Below, one piece after another: positions 7,804-15,949 of a DNA stretch of 64,000 nt. The stretch covers positions 620,001 to 684,000 of the forward strand of contig CAWJXK010000008.1 in assembly GCA_963846855.1 (NCBI GenBank), read 5' to 3'. How positions within the stretch are numbered: the first letter of the stretch is position 1; every line of letters starts with the position of its first letter. The translations under genes were made by a program, and so were the position numbers. The notes under the pieces were generated by a model. It was given only the letters and a program-made list of their open reading frames with translations, was not told the origin of the DNA and ran no database searches. This DNA is from CAIWHR01 sp963846855. GTDB lineage: Bacteria > Pseudomonadota > Gammaproteobacteria > Burkholderiales > Casimicrobiaceae.

Positions 7804-8955
7804 GTGAATTCCGTCCCGGATCCGCGAACGTTTCCCGATCCGGCGCTGGCGGCCGCGCCCGTGCGCGAGGTCATCGCACTGGCGCAGGCGAGCCTCGCCG
7901 CCGCGACCGGCGAGGCGGTCCGCTCGCTCGAGGTCGATCTCCGCGCGGCATTGGGACAGTGCGTCGACGACGGCGGTGATCTCTCCGGGTTGATCTCGGC
8001 CGCCCCGTCGGTCGACGTGGCGCGCCAGGTATGGCGGCAGCTCGACATGCTCGCGGCGGCACACGACGCCGACGCCGGGCTTTCGGCGCGCATCTTCGCG
8101 ATCCCGCTCGTCATCGTCGCCGGAAAGGAAGGCGAGCAGGTCGACGTCATGCTGCCGGGCACGCTGCGCGATCCCGGGGCCTTCGTTGGAATCCTCCGCG
8201 AGCACGGCGCGCTGCGCGGCAATCGCACCTTCGCTCTGGCGGATTCGCTCGTGCCGGCCGACGCGCTCGACGTCGCGCGGCTGCCCGAGATCCTCAGGTG
8301 GCAACGGCTGCCCGACATTGCGGCTGCGAGCGCGCAGACGGGGATTCGCGCCTTGCCGCCCGCGCCGATTCATGTCAGCGCGGGACGCGAAAGCGTGCAT
8401 CTTCGGTTCCTGGTCGGGACCGCGCTCGCGCGTTCCGGTGTCGACCTCTTCGGTGTTGCGGAGGTCGGCGCATGGGGAGTGCCATTCTCGCAGGCACTCG
8501 GCAAGGCGCTCGGCGCCGGCGGCACCACCGTGCTCGCCTTGCCGCGCGCGCCGCAGCGTCCGTTGCCGGCGGTGGCCGCCGGGCGCACCGCGCAGCGCGA
8601 CGTGGCGGCGCAGATCTTCGCGAGCAACGCGATACGGCGCCTGCGCGGCGCCGTCGGCGAGCCCGTCGCAGTGATCAGTGCACACCGGGCCGTCGATGCC
8701 GTCGGGGGAGGCGAGCTGCGCCTGTCGTTGTCGTCGGTGTTCGAGCCGCGCGACGCGGAAGGATTCCGCTGCCCTCTCGGTCCGCTCGATCGCGCGTCCG
8801 ATGTGGCGGCCATGCTGACCGAGCTCCTGCGCGATTGCCGCGTCACCGACATTCGCGTGCTCTCCGGCGTGCACCCGGACCGCGACGCCGCGACGGGCGC
8901 ACTGCTGCTGTTCAAGCCGGAAACCATTCCTCCAGGCGTGGCGCCACTGAATTGA
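7804..8955 (+). CDS. hypothetical protein, cytosolic
   Basis: I do not recognise this family. The reading frame encodes about 383 residues from a GTG at 7804, chosen because AGGA at 7791-7794 is suitably placed; an ATG at 7759 would add 15 residues. There is no signal peptide and no membrane span. The sequence alternates helical and beta-like segments, with a middle region rich in Gly/Ala (LGKALGAGGTTVLALPRAPQRP) and a C-terminal part with SAHRAVDAVGGGELRLSLSSVF. It follows the TauE gene by about 60 bases in the same direction and ends before a good terminator, so it may be the last gene of that transcript. Codon use is typical for the core genome, so it is a genuine gene. Confidence 0.72.
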   Translation: MNSVPDPRTFPDPALAAAPVREVIALAQASLAAATGEAVRSLEVDLRAALGQCVDDGGDLSGLISAAPSVDVARQVWRQLDMLAAAHDADAGLSARIFAIPLVIVAGKEGEQVDVMLPGTLRDPGAFVGILREHGALRGNRTFALADSLVPADALDVARLPEILRWQRLPDIAAASAQTGIRALPPAPIHVSAGRESVHLRFLVGTALARSGVDLFGVAEVGAWGVPFSQALGKALGAGGTTVLALPRAPQRPLPAVAAGRTAQRDVAAQIFASNAIRRLRGAVGEPVAVISAHRAVDAVGGGELRLSLSSVFEPRDAEGFRCPLGPLDRASDVAAMLTELLRDCRVTDIRVLSGVHPDRDAATGALLLFKPETIPPGVAPLN

Positions 8956-9110
8956 GCAGGAGCCTGTCGGACCTGATTTCACGTATGCGTTGCCGGGCCA
9001 AAAAGCGATGGATGCGCGGCGCGAGGCGCGGCGAATATCGTGAATCTTCGCAAGCCGAGCCACGAAGCAGACGCGCTATTTGCCGGCGGCACCCAAATGA
9101 GCGAAGGGAC

Positions 9111-9134
9111 GAGGCGCTTTGGGCGCCTCATTTT
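9111..9134 (+). terminator. Rho-independent terminator
   Basis: GAGGCGC at 9111-9117 pairs with GCGCCTC at 9123-9129 around a five-base loop, followed by ATTTTCC. It ends the transcript of the hypothetical gene at 7804-8955. The remaining 8956-9110 and 9135-9254 hold nothing I can recognise. Confidence 0.75.
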
Positions 9135-9254
9135 CCTAATGCTGCGTTGCTCGCCCTCGGCATATTCCCGATATGCGCTCGGGCTCGCGCCTTGAACTGC
9201 GCCCAAGCCGCCTCCGTCGCAGACGCGAAATCCGGCCCGACAGGCTCCCAGGCG

Positions 9255-10034
9255 TCAGGCGATGGCGCTGTGCGGCTCCTGTATCGCTTCGCGCCGCTTC
9301 ACGCGCCCGGCACCGCTGACTTTCTTGGTCACCTCGGGGTTCCCGAGGTAGTCGACCGTGCCCGCGCCGGAGATCTCGACGTCGAGCGTTTTGGTCGCAT
9401 TGACGACGACGCGCCCGGCCCCGCTCACCGCGATTCGCGCCTGCTCGCTCGCAAGGCCCGCCGCGCGGTAATCCCCGGCACCCGAGATCGAGATCGACTG
9501 CTCGGCGACGCGGCCGGCGACGTCCGCCTTGATCGCGCCGGATCCGTCGAAGGCGAACACCTTCGCATCGAGCGCGCCAAGGCGCAGCGTGGCGGCGCCC
9601 ATCGCCGAGATGGCGAGGCGGTCGACCTTCAATTCGTCGGCCCGGAGGCTCACCGTGCCCGCAGCGGAGATGGCCTCGAGATTCCTGAACGTGACGACGA
9701 TCCGTGGCGTTCGCGCGCCGCCGCCGAGAAGGAACGACCAGAAGCGCCGCCGCTCCGTGCTCTGGATCGTGAGCGTCCCGTCGCGAACCTCGGTACGGAT
9801 GTCGGGCAGGGAGCGCGCGGACGCCTCCACGGCGACCGAAGGCTCGCCGCCCTGGACCAGCACCACGTCGGCCGTGCCGTCGACCTTGATCCGCGAAAAT
9901 GCCGCCACCGCGCGCTGCTCGGTCGTGACCCCTCCCGGGTGGCGAAGATGGCCCCGATCAAGCGCGTACCATGCCGCCGCGACGACGATGGCGAGCGCGA
10001 ACACGAGCAGGACGGGCAACGCCAGGCGTTTCAT
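9255..10034 (-). CDS. DUF2807 (head-GIN domain) exported protein
   Basis: A 259-residue protein with an N-terminal signal/anchor (MKRLALPVLLVFALAIVVAAA) and a body of repeated short beta units such as ISAAGTVSLRADEL, ISGAGDYRAAG and VSGAGRVVV. This is the beta-helix-like DUF2807 putative auto-transporter adhesin fold. The start at 10034 is chosen because the signal peptide begins there; an upstream ATG at 10100 only adds a low-complexity stretch. The biochemical role is unknown for the family; location in the periplasm or cell surface is likely. It is divergent from ppa. Confidence 0.85.
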   Translation of the reverse strand: MKRLALPVLLVFALAIVVAAAWYALDRGHLRHPGGVTTEQRAVAAFSRIKVDGTADVVLVQGGEPSVAVEASARSLPDIRTEVRDGTLTIQSTERRRFWSFLLGGGARTPRIVVTFRNLEAISAAGTVSLRADELKVDRLAISAMGAATLRLGALDAKVFAFDGSGAIKADVAGRVAEQSISISGAGDYRAAGLASEQARIAVSGAGRVVVNATKTLDVEISGAGTVDYLGNPEVTKKVSGAGRVKRREAIQEPHSAIA

Positions 10035-10192
10035 CGGAGGGCCTCGCAAACGGGCGGCATGACCGTTAGATGCGCCGATGCACCGCGCCGGATTCGCCAT
10101 CGGCGCGTTCGCGACGACGCCCGGGATGATAGCGCGGGACGAGCGCGCGGCGAGGCTATAATCGCCGGCCCAGCCTCCGCCCGCCTTCTCCC

Positions 10193-10738
10193 ATGAATCT
10201 CGACCGTGTGCCCGCCGGCAAGGATCCCCCCGAGGATTGCAACGTGATCATCGAGATCCCGATGCGCGGCGATCCGATCAAGTACGAAGTCGACAAGGAG
10301 ACCGGCGCGGTGTTCGTTGACCGGTTCATGTCGACGTCGATGCACTATCCGTGCAACTACGGCTACATCCCCCAGACCCTCTCCGACGACGGCGATCCTT
10401 GCGACGTGCTGGTGCTCTCGCCGGTGCCTCTCATCACCGGGGTCGTGGTGCGCTGCCGCCCGATCGGGATGCTCAGGATGGACGACGAGGCGGGCGGCGA
10501 CGCGAAGATCCTCGCAGTGCCGATCGACAAACTGTCGGGACTCTACCGGGCGATCCAGTCGCCGCGCGACCTGCCCGAGATCACGACGCAGCAGATCGCG
10601 CATTTCTTCGAGCATTACAAGGACCTCGAGCCGGGAAAGTGGGTGCGCATCTCGAGCTGGGTCGAAGCCGCCGACGCGAAGCGGGGGATCCTGGACGGCA
10701 TCGCGCGCTACGAGGCCGCAATGGCGAAATCCAAGTAG
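10193..10738 (+). CDS. ppa: inorganic pyrophosphatase
   Basis: Soluble Mg-dependent family I pyrophosphatase that hydrolyses PPi to two phosphates and so drives biosynthetic reactions. The 181-residue protein is a normal length, with KYEVDKETG, the YPCNYGYIPQT segment and the signature DDGDPCDVLVL holding three metal-binding aspartates. A perfect TATAAT at 10157-10162 lies 30 bases upstream of the ATG; no clear -35 is visible. A GNAT gene follows after 13 bases. Confidence 0.97.
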   Translation: MNLDRVPAGKDPPEDCNVIIEIPMRGDPIKYEVDKETGAVFVDRFMSTSMHYPCNYGYIPQTLSDDGDPCDVLVLSPVPLITGVVVRCRPIGMLRMDDEAGGDAKILAVPIDKLSGLYRAIQSPRDLPEITTQQIAHFFEHYKDLEPGKWVRISSWVEAADAKRGILDGIARYEAAMAKSK

Positions 10739-10751
10739 CGATTCCGACGTG

Positions 10752-11222
10752 ATGGAAGCGATTTCGTCGCCGCCTCCTTTCGAAGCCCGCCGCGGCGGCT
10801 ACGAGGTGTCGACGGATCCTGCGCGGCTCGACCTCGACGTGATTCACGGCTTCCTCGCGACGAGCTATTGGTCGCCGGGCATTCCGCGGGCGACGGTCGC
10901 GCGGGCGATCGCCGGATCGCTCAACTTCGGCCTGTACGCGGACGATGCTCAGATCGGATTCGCGCGCATCGTCACCGACTGCGCGACGTTTGCCTATCTC
11001 GCCGACGTGTTCGTGCTGCCCGCGCACCGTGGCTCGGGCCTCGGCGTGTGGCTCGTGGAATGCGTTCTCGCGCACCCGGCGCTGGCCGGGCTCCGCCGCT
11101 TCACGCTCGCGACGCGCACCGCGCATGCGCTGTACGCGCGATTCGGGTTCACGGCGCTCGCGCACCCGGAATACCAGATGGAGATCAGCCGGCCGGACCT
11201 CTACCTCGCGCCGGACGCCTGA
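10752..11222 (+). CDS. GNAT family N-acetyltransferase
   Basis: A 156-residue acetyl-CoA-dependent transferase. The core motif VFVLPAHRGSGLGVWLVECVL holds the R/Q-x-x-G-x-G/A acetyl-CoA binding signature, and YARFGFTAL is the typical C-terminal motif B. The opening (TDPARLDLDVIHGFLATSYWSPGIPR) resembles a common proteobacterial GNAT subgroup of unknown substrate. The ATG at 10752 lies 13 bases after ppa, so the two are probably co-transcribed. Confidence 0.87.
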   Translation: MEAISSPPPFEARRGGYEVSTDPARLDLDVIHGFLATSYWSPGIPRATVARAIAGSLNFGLYADDAQIGFARIVTDCATFAYLADVFVLPAHRGSGLGVWLVECVLAHPALAGLRRFTLATRTAHALYARFGFTALAHPEYQMEISRPDLYLAPDA

Positions 11223-11232
11223 CGCCTGGCGT

Positions 11233-11769
11233 TCACGCCGCGGCGACGAGGCGCGTGCCGGCGATGCGGTCGTGCAGGAACTGGCGGTCGGGGTCGGCCA
11301 CCGCCCACGTGAAATTGAGCGCGACGAGCGGGAGCGCCAGCGCACCGGCGCCAAAGGGTCGCAGCGCAAGATAGCCGGCGAGCGCCAGCGCCGGGCCGAT
11401 CCATGCAGACAGGTAGCGCGTGAATGCGATCCGGCGGTCGACGCGCGCGCCGTCGCGCCGGACGAGCGCGATGCGCCACGTCTTCATCGGCAGCGTGCGG
11501 CGTCCGCCCGACCACGAGGCGACGCAATAGACGGCACCGGCGCCGAACACCACCGCGAGCGAGAGCGCACGCGCCGGCGCGTCGGGAATGCGCAGCGTGT
11601 TTGCGTCCTGCGCCGGCGGAACCAGCGGCAGCGTGACGAATCCCGCGACGAGCAACAGTGCGCCGAGGACCATCGTCTCGTAAGCGAGCGAGGCGAGCCG
11701 GCGCGGGAGCGACGCGTTCGACAACGGCAGGCAAGGCGGAGCGGGCGGCGCGGACGCGTCGCGGCTCAC
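11233..11769 (-). CDS. RDD family membrane protein
   Basis: RDD-domain protein with three or four membrane segments (LASLAYETMVLGALLLVAGF, then an alanine-rich span, then IGPALALAGYLALRPF). The arginine/aspartate pattern is seen around RRLASLAYE and at the end in DPDRQFLHDRIAGTRLV, a typical RDD terminus. Function is unknown; some members act in ion exchange. I use the GTG at 11769 (VSRDASAPP), which starts just after the stop of the upstream DUF3106 gene; the frame is open further upstream but overlaps that gene. It is the last gene of the sigma-factor operon. Confidence 0.82.
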   Translation of the reverse strand: MSRDASAPPAPPCLPLSNASLPRRLASLAYETMVLGALLLVAGFVTLPLVPPAQDANTLRIPDAPARALSLAVVFGAGAVYCVASWSGGRRTLPMKTWRIALVRRDGARVDRRIAFTRYLSAWIGPALALAGYLALRPFGAGALALPLVALNFTWAVADPDRQFLHDRIAGTRLVAAA

Positions 11770-11776
11770 GCAATGC

Positions 11777-12337
11777 TCAGCGCGTGGATTGCGGCGCTGC
11801 CGCGCCCGGCGGCGGATGCGCGGGGACGGCAGGCGCGGGCGCCACCGCGCTTCCCGCGGGCTTTCTTGCGGGTGAGCTCGCCGCGGCGGGCGCGACGGGC
11901 CGTGCCTTCGCCGCAAGCTCGCGCTTCTTCTCCGGGGGCAGGCTGGAGTACTCGTCCCAGCGCTGGCGGACTTCCTGCTTTTGCTCGGGAGGCAGTTGCT
12001 TCATCGCCTTGTACTGCTCGCGTGCGGCCTGCCGCTGCTGCGGCGTCAGCTCCGCCCAGGTGCGCATGTTGTCGCGCACCTTCTCCTGTGCCGCCGGCGA
12101 CAGACTCGGGTAACGCTGCGCGATGGCGCGCCACTTCTGCTTGCGCGACGCATCGAGTTTGTCCCAGTCGCCGGCGAGCGGCGAGAGCACCTGCCTCTCG
12201 GCCGGAGAGAGCTCCGCCCACGATGGCGAGCGCAGCGCGACCGGCGGCGCCGCGAACGCACTTGCGGCGAGCGTGCCCGCGAGCATGATGACCGCGAGCG
12301 CGTCGCGGATCAGTCGTCGTCGCCGGCGTGCTTCAGC
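11777..12337 (-). CDS. DUF3106 family exported protein
   Basis: Protein with a signal-like segment (VIMLAGTLAASAFA) and a body of repeated helical WxxLSPxQR-type units, for example SWAELSPAERQVLSPLAGDWDKL and TWAELTPQQRQAAREQYKAM, ending in a Pro/Ala-rich tail. This is the DUF3106 pattern found in betaproteobacteria next to DUF3619. I prefer a TTG start at 12337 because it gives an arginine-rich region before the hydrophobic segment; an ATG at 12286 is the alternative. It overlaps the end of the DUF3619 gene, a sign of translational coupling. Function is unknown; a periplasmic role is inferred. Confidence 0.8.
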   Translation of the reverse strand, partial: AEARRRRRLIRDALAVIMLAGTLAASAFAAPPVALRSPSWAELSPAERQVLSPLAGDWDKLDASRKQKWRAIAQRYPSLSPAAQEKVRDNMRTWAELTPQQRQAAREQYKAMKQLPPEQKQEVRQRWDEYSSLPPEKKRELAAKARPVAPAAASSPARKPAGSAVAPAPAVPAHPPPGAAAPQSTR

Positions 12338-12717
12338 CAAGCTTGGAATCCGCGGTCCAGGTAGGCGTCGAGCGGCAGGTCCGAGGACAGGATCGCCGCG
12401 TCGGTTTCCTCGATGTCGAGCTGCTGCTGGTAAGCCTGCCATTGCTGCCAGGCGAGGCTCGCGACGACGATGAGGACGATGCCGAGCCAGAGCTTGCCGC
12501 TGGCCCAGAACCGCCCGCCGCCGCCTGCGGTTCCCGAGCCCGCGAGCGCATAGTTCGGCGCGAGCCCCATCGCCGGGGCCCGCTTCGGGTCGCCGAGGCG
12601 TGCCAGGGCCGCCTCGCGCGCGAGCTGCAGCCGGTAGGTCGTGCCTGCTTTGAGCCCGGCCGCGCCCCGATCGAGGTAAGTGGTTATTTTCTTGGCGAAT
12701 TCTTCGTCGATGGTCAT
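12310..12717 (-). CDS. DUF3619 family membrane protein (probable sigma partner)
   Basis: A 135-residue protein with a cytoplasmic helical N-terminus (MTIDEEFAKKITTYLDRG), one membrane span (about residues 75-90, WLGIVLIVVASLAW) and a short acidic periplasmic tail ending LKHAGDDD. This layout and its place immediately after an ECF sigma gene match DUF3619, which looks like an anti-sigma factor. Its start overlaps the sigma stop (12714-12717). The anti-sigma role is inference from position and topology. Confidence 0.82.
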   Translation of the reverse strand: MTIDEEFAKKITTYLDRGAAGLKAGTTYRLQLAREAALARLGDPKRAPAMGLAPNYALAGSGTAGGGGRFWASGKLWLGIVLIVVASLAWQQWQAYQQQLDIEETDAAILSSDLPLDAYLDRGFQAWLKHAGDDD

Positions 12718-13382
12718 GTTTTCACCCCCTTTGCCTTGAGCATCTCCGCCAAGGCATGGACGGCACGGGAGCAATGGGTCTTGACGCTTCCCTCCGAGCA
12801 GCCCATCGCGACCGCGGTCTCCGCCACATCGAACTCTTCCCAGTAACGTAACAGAAAGGCTTCCCGTTGACGCGCCGGCAGCCGCGTCAGCGCCTGCTCG
12901 ATTGTCCTCATGATCTGCGCCTGTTCGAGCTGCTCCGCGGGATCGGCGTTTACGTTCGAGTCGGACTTGGCCCGCAGGGTTTCCAGCGGGTCGAATTCGT
13001 CGTCCTTTTCGTCGCCGCGGCCCAGTGCCGAGAGCACGGTGGTCCACGTCGTCCGCACCTTCTGCCGGCGGAAGTGATCGTGGATGGTGTTTTGCAGAAT
13101 CCGCTGGAAAAGCAGCGGAAGCTCGGCAGCGGGCTTGTCCGAATACTTTTCGGTCAGCTTGAGCATCGCGTCCTGCACGACGTCCAGCGCCGAATGGTCG
13201 TCGCGCAGCGCGAACGATGCCTGCTTGAAGGCGCGACGCTCGACGGCGGCGAGAAAGGCGGAAATTTCCTTGAAAGTGGCCAGGGAGGGATCCGTCGGGT
13301 GGGCGGGCGGCTCGGGGTTCTGCGCACCGAAGTCGCGGGAAGCGCAATTTTCGGCCCGGATCGCCCGGTCCGCGCGAATCAA
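12714..13382 (-). CDS. ECF-like RNA polymerase sigma-70 factor
   Basis: Sigma-70 family factor with region 2 (AFKQASFALRDDHSALDVVQDAMLKL through LLFQRILQNTIHDHFRRQK) and region 4 (ALTRLPARQREAFLLRYWEEFDVAETAVAMGCSEGSVKTHCSRAVHAL). The conserved core starts at ATFKEISAF. The start codon is uncertain: TTG at 13382 is used here, but CTG at 13283 fits the family length better. A TATAAT at 13386-13391 (minus strand) would, if it is the promoter, put the transcript start at the TTG and favour the shorter protein. It heads the operon with DUF3619, DUF3106 and RDD genes and is divergent from ilvI. Confidence 0.87.
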   Translation of the reverse strand: MIRADRAIRAENCASRDFGAQNPEPPAHPTDPSLATFKEISAFLAAVERRAFKQASFALRDDHSALDVVQDAMLKLTEKYSDKPAAELPLLFQRILQNTIHDHFRRQKVRTTWTTVLSALGRGDEKDDEFDPLETLRAKSDSNVNADPAEQLEQAQIMRTIEQALTRLPARQREAFLLRYWEEFDVAETAVAMGCSEGSVKTHCSRAVHALAEMLKAKGVKT

Positions 13383-13391
13383 TTGATTATA

Positions 13392-13701
13392 GGGCGGCGC
13401 CGCGGGATCGCTGTTGTGCGGTGCAGCGGGCTTGACCGATACGCCGGCCACGGGTAAGGTTTTGGGATCGGCGTAAGACCTCCGATGCTGTGATGCAGCA
13501 GGGGCCGCAAAAATCCCCTCCGTGGACGCCACAAGTGTCTCCGGAGCACCCTCGGGAGCGGCCGGCAGTTCCCCGATTCGGCTTTCTACCCGAGCCAAGC
13601 CTTGGTGGGCGCGTTTATCCCCTTCACGCGCCATGCGGTTCTGCGGTTCCCCGCGCGTCGCGGCGCACGGGGCGGCAACCCCTTTCGAACAGGGCCATGA
13701 C
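13392..13701 (+). other. leader region of the ilv operon
   Basis: About 310 bases without a convincing gene lie between the sigma gene promoter and ilvI. Two stem-loops can be drawn: GGCGCGT (near 13613) with ACGCGCC (near 13627), and CCCCG (near 13651) with CGGGG (near 13669), just before the start. I find no leader peptide rich in Ile, Val or Leu codons. The length and hairpins suggest a regulated leader but do not prove one. Confidence 0.35.
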
Positions 13702-15408
13702 ATGCAACTGACGGGTGCGGAAATCGTCATCCGCTGCCTCCAGGAAGAGGGCGTCGAGTACGTCTTCGGCTATCCGGGCGGCGCGGTTCTCAACATCTAC
13801 GACGCGTTCTTCCAGCAGGACAAGGTGAAGCACGTGCTGGTGCGGCACGAGCAGGGCGCCGTGCACGCGGCCGACGGCTACTCGCGCTCGAGCGAGAAGA
13901 TCGGCGTCGCGCTGGTGACCTCGGGGCCGGGCGTCACCAACGCGGTGACCGGCATCGCGACCGCGTACATGGACTCGATTCCGCTCGTGATCCTCACCGG
14001 GCAGGTGCCGACGCATGCGATCGGCCAGGACGCGTTCCAGGAGTGCGACACCGTTGGCATCACGCGCCCGTGCGTGAAGCACAATTTCCTCGTGAAGGAC
14101 GTGAAGGACCTCGCCGTCACGATCAAGAAGGCGTTCTACCTCGCCGCGACCGGGCGGCCCGGCCCGGTGCTGGTCGACATCCCGAAGGACGTCACGCAGG
14201 CGTCCACCGAATTCTCGTATCCGAAGAGCGTTTCGCTGCGCTCGTACAACCCGGTCACCAAGGGGCACGCGGGCCAGATCAAGAAGGCCGTGCAGCTCCT
14301 GCTGGAAGCGAAGCGGCCGATGGTCTACGCCGGTGGGGGCGTCATCCTCAACAACGCAGCGCCGCAGCTGACGCGCTTCGTGCGCCTCACCGGCTTTCCG
14401 TGCACCAACACGCTGATGGGCCTGGGCGGGGTGCCAGGCACCGATCCGCAGTTCACCGGGATGCCGGGGATGCACGGCACCTACGAGACGAACATGGCGA
14501 TGCAGCACTGCGACGTGCTGATCGCGATCGGCGCCCGCTTCGACGATCGCGTGATCGGCAATCCGCAGCATTTCTTCCGGGCCGACCGCAAGATCATCCA
14601 CATCGACATCGACCCGTCGTCGATCAGCAAGCGCGTCCGCGTGGACGTGCCGATCGTAGGCTACGTGGGCGAGGTGCTGGACGAGATGATCAAGCTGCTC
14701 GAGTCCTCGCCGACGCGTCCCGATGCCGGCGCGCTGAAGGCGTGGTGGAGCGAGATCAAGGAATGGCAGCGCAAGGATTGCCTTCGCTACGACACCAAGA
14801 GCCCGCTGATCAAGCCACAGGCCGTCGTGCAGAAGCTCTACGAGCTCACCAAGGGGGACGCGTTCATCACCTCCGACGTCGGCCAGCACCAGATGTGGGC
14901 CGCGCAGTACTACAAGTTCGACAAGCCGCGCCGCTGGATCAACTCGGGCGGCCTGGGCACGATGGGATTCGGGCTGCCCGCGGCGATGGGCGTGACGCTC
15001 GTCAATCCGGGCGCGACGGTCGCCTGCATCACCGGCGAGGCGTCGATACAGATGTGCATCCAGGAGCTGTCGACCTGCAAGCAGTACCACCTGCCCATCA
15101 AGATCGTGAACCTCAACAACCGCTACATGGGCATGGTCCGGCAGTGGCAGGAGTTCTTCTACGGGAATCGCTACGCCGAGTCGTACATGGACGCGCTGCC
15201 GGATTTCGTGAAGCTCGCCGAGGCGTACGGCCACGTCGGGATGAAGATCGAGAAGCCGGGCGACGTCGAAGGCGCGCTCAAGGAGGCGCTGAAGCTGAAG
15301 GATCGCCTCGTATTCATGGACTTCATCACCGACCAGACGGAGAACGTGTTTCCGATGGTGCCCGGCGGCAAGGGCCTGACCGAGATGATCCTGGCGGAAG
15401 AACTCTAG
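13702..15408 (+). CDS. ilvI: acetolactate synthase large (catalytic) subunit
   Basis: ThDP-dependent enzyme making acetolactate or acetohydroxybutyrate from pyruvate, the first common step of valine, leucine and isoleucine synthesis. The 568-residue protein holds the catalytic glutamate in RHEQGAVHAADGY near residue 50, the FAD-binding middle domain, and the ThDP/Mg motif starting at GEASIQMC followed by NNRYMGMVRQWQ. The ATG at 13702 (MQLTGAEI) is chosen by family alignment; the open frame upstream is leader. ilvH follows after 19 bases. Confidence 0.96.
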   Translation: MQLTGAEIVIRCLQEEGVEYVFGYPGGAVLNIYDAFFQQDKVKHVLVRHEQGAVHAADGYSRSSEKIGVALVTSGPGVTNAVTGIATAYMDSIPLVILTGQVPTHAIGQDAFQECDTVGITRPCVKHNFLVKDVKDLAVTIKKAFYLAATGRPGPVLVDIPKDVTQASTEFSYPKSVSLRSYNPVTKGHAGQIKKAVQLLLEAKRPMVYAGGGVILNNAAPQLTRFVRLTGFPCTNTLMGLGGVPGTDPQFTGMPGMHGTYETNMAMQHCDVLIAIGARFDDRVIGNPQHFFRADRKIIHIDIDPSSISKRVRVDVPIVGYVGEVLDEMIKLLESSPTRPDAGALKAWWSEIKEWQRKDCLRYDTKSPLIKPQAVVQKLYELTKGDAFITSDVGQHQMWAAQYYKFDKPRRWINSGGLGTMGFGLPAAMGVTLVNPGATVACITGEASIQMCIQELSTCKQYHLPIKIVNLNNRYMGMVRQWQEFFYGNRYAESYMDALPDFVKLAEAYGHVGMKIEKPGDVEGALKEALKLKDRLVFMDFITDQTENVFPMVPGGKGLTEMILAEEL

Positions 15409-15427
15409 CCGCCACCACGATGACACC

Positions 15428-15919
15428 ATGAGACACATACTTTCCATCCTGGTCGAGAACGAGGCCGGCGCGCTGTCGCGGATCTCGGGGCTCTTTTCCG
15501 CGCGCGGCTACAACATCGAGTCGCTGACGGTGGCGCCGACCGAGGACGCAACGATGTCGCGGATGACGATCGTCACGATCGGGTCGGACGAGGTCATCGA
15601 GCAGATCACGAAGCAGCTGAACAAGCTGGTCGAGGTGGTCAAGGTCGTCGACCTGACCGACGGCAATCACATCGAGCGCGAGCTGATGCTGGTCAAGGTG
15701 CGCGCCGCGGGCAAGGACCGCGACGAGATGAAGCGCCTCGCCGACATCTTCCGCGGCAGGATCCTCGACGTCACGGACAAGAGCTACACGATCGAGCTGA
15801 CGGGCACGGGCGTGAAGCTCGACGCCTTCCTGACCGCGATCGAGCCCGGCGTCATTCTCGAAACCGTCCGCACGGGCGCGTCGGGCATCGGGCGCGGCGA
15901 ACGGATCCTGAAGCTCTAG
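15428..15919 (+). CDS. ilvH: acetolactate synthase small (regulatory) subunit
   Basis: A 163-residue regulatory subunit that activates the large subunit and confers valine feedback inhibition. The N-terminal ACT domain is clear (RHILSILVENEAGALSRISGLFSARGYNIESL), followed by the conserved C-terminal domain ending GASGIGRGERILKL. Normal length. It lies between ilvI and ilvC in the standard ilvIHC order and is transcribed with them. Confidence 0.96.
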   Translation: MRHILSILVENEAGALSRISGLFSARGYNIESLTVAPTEDATMSRMTIVTIGSDEVIEQITKQLNKLVEVVKVVDLTDGNHIERELMLVKVRAAGKDRDEMKRLADIFRGRILDVTDKSYTIELTGTGVKLDAFLTAIEPGVILETVRTGASGIGRGERILKL

Positions 15920-15949
15920 AACGAACGAGCCACAACACGGGGAATGACG

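Noticed and set aside
13624..15447. A 607-codon minus-strand frame opposite ilvI
   Set aside because: Antisense shadow of ilvI, a well-conserved enzyme; product has no recognisable fold and typical shadow composition.
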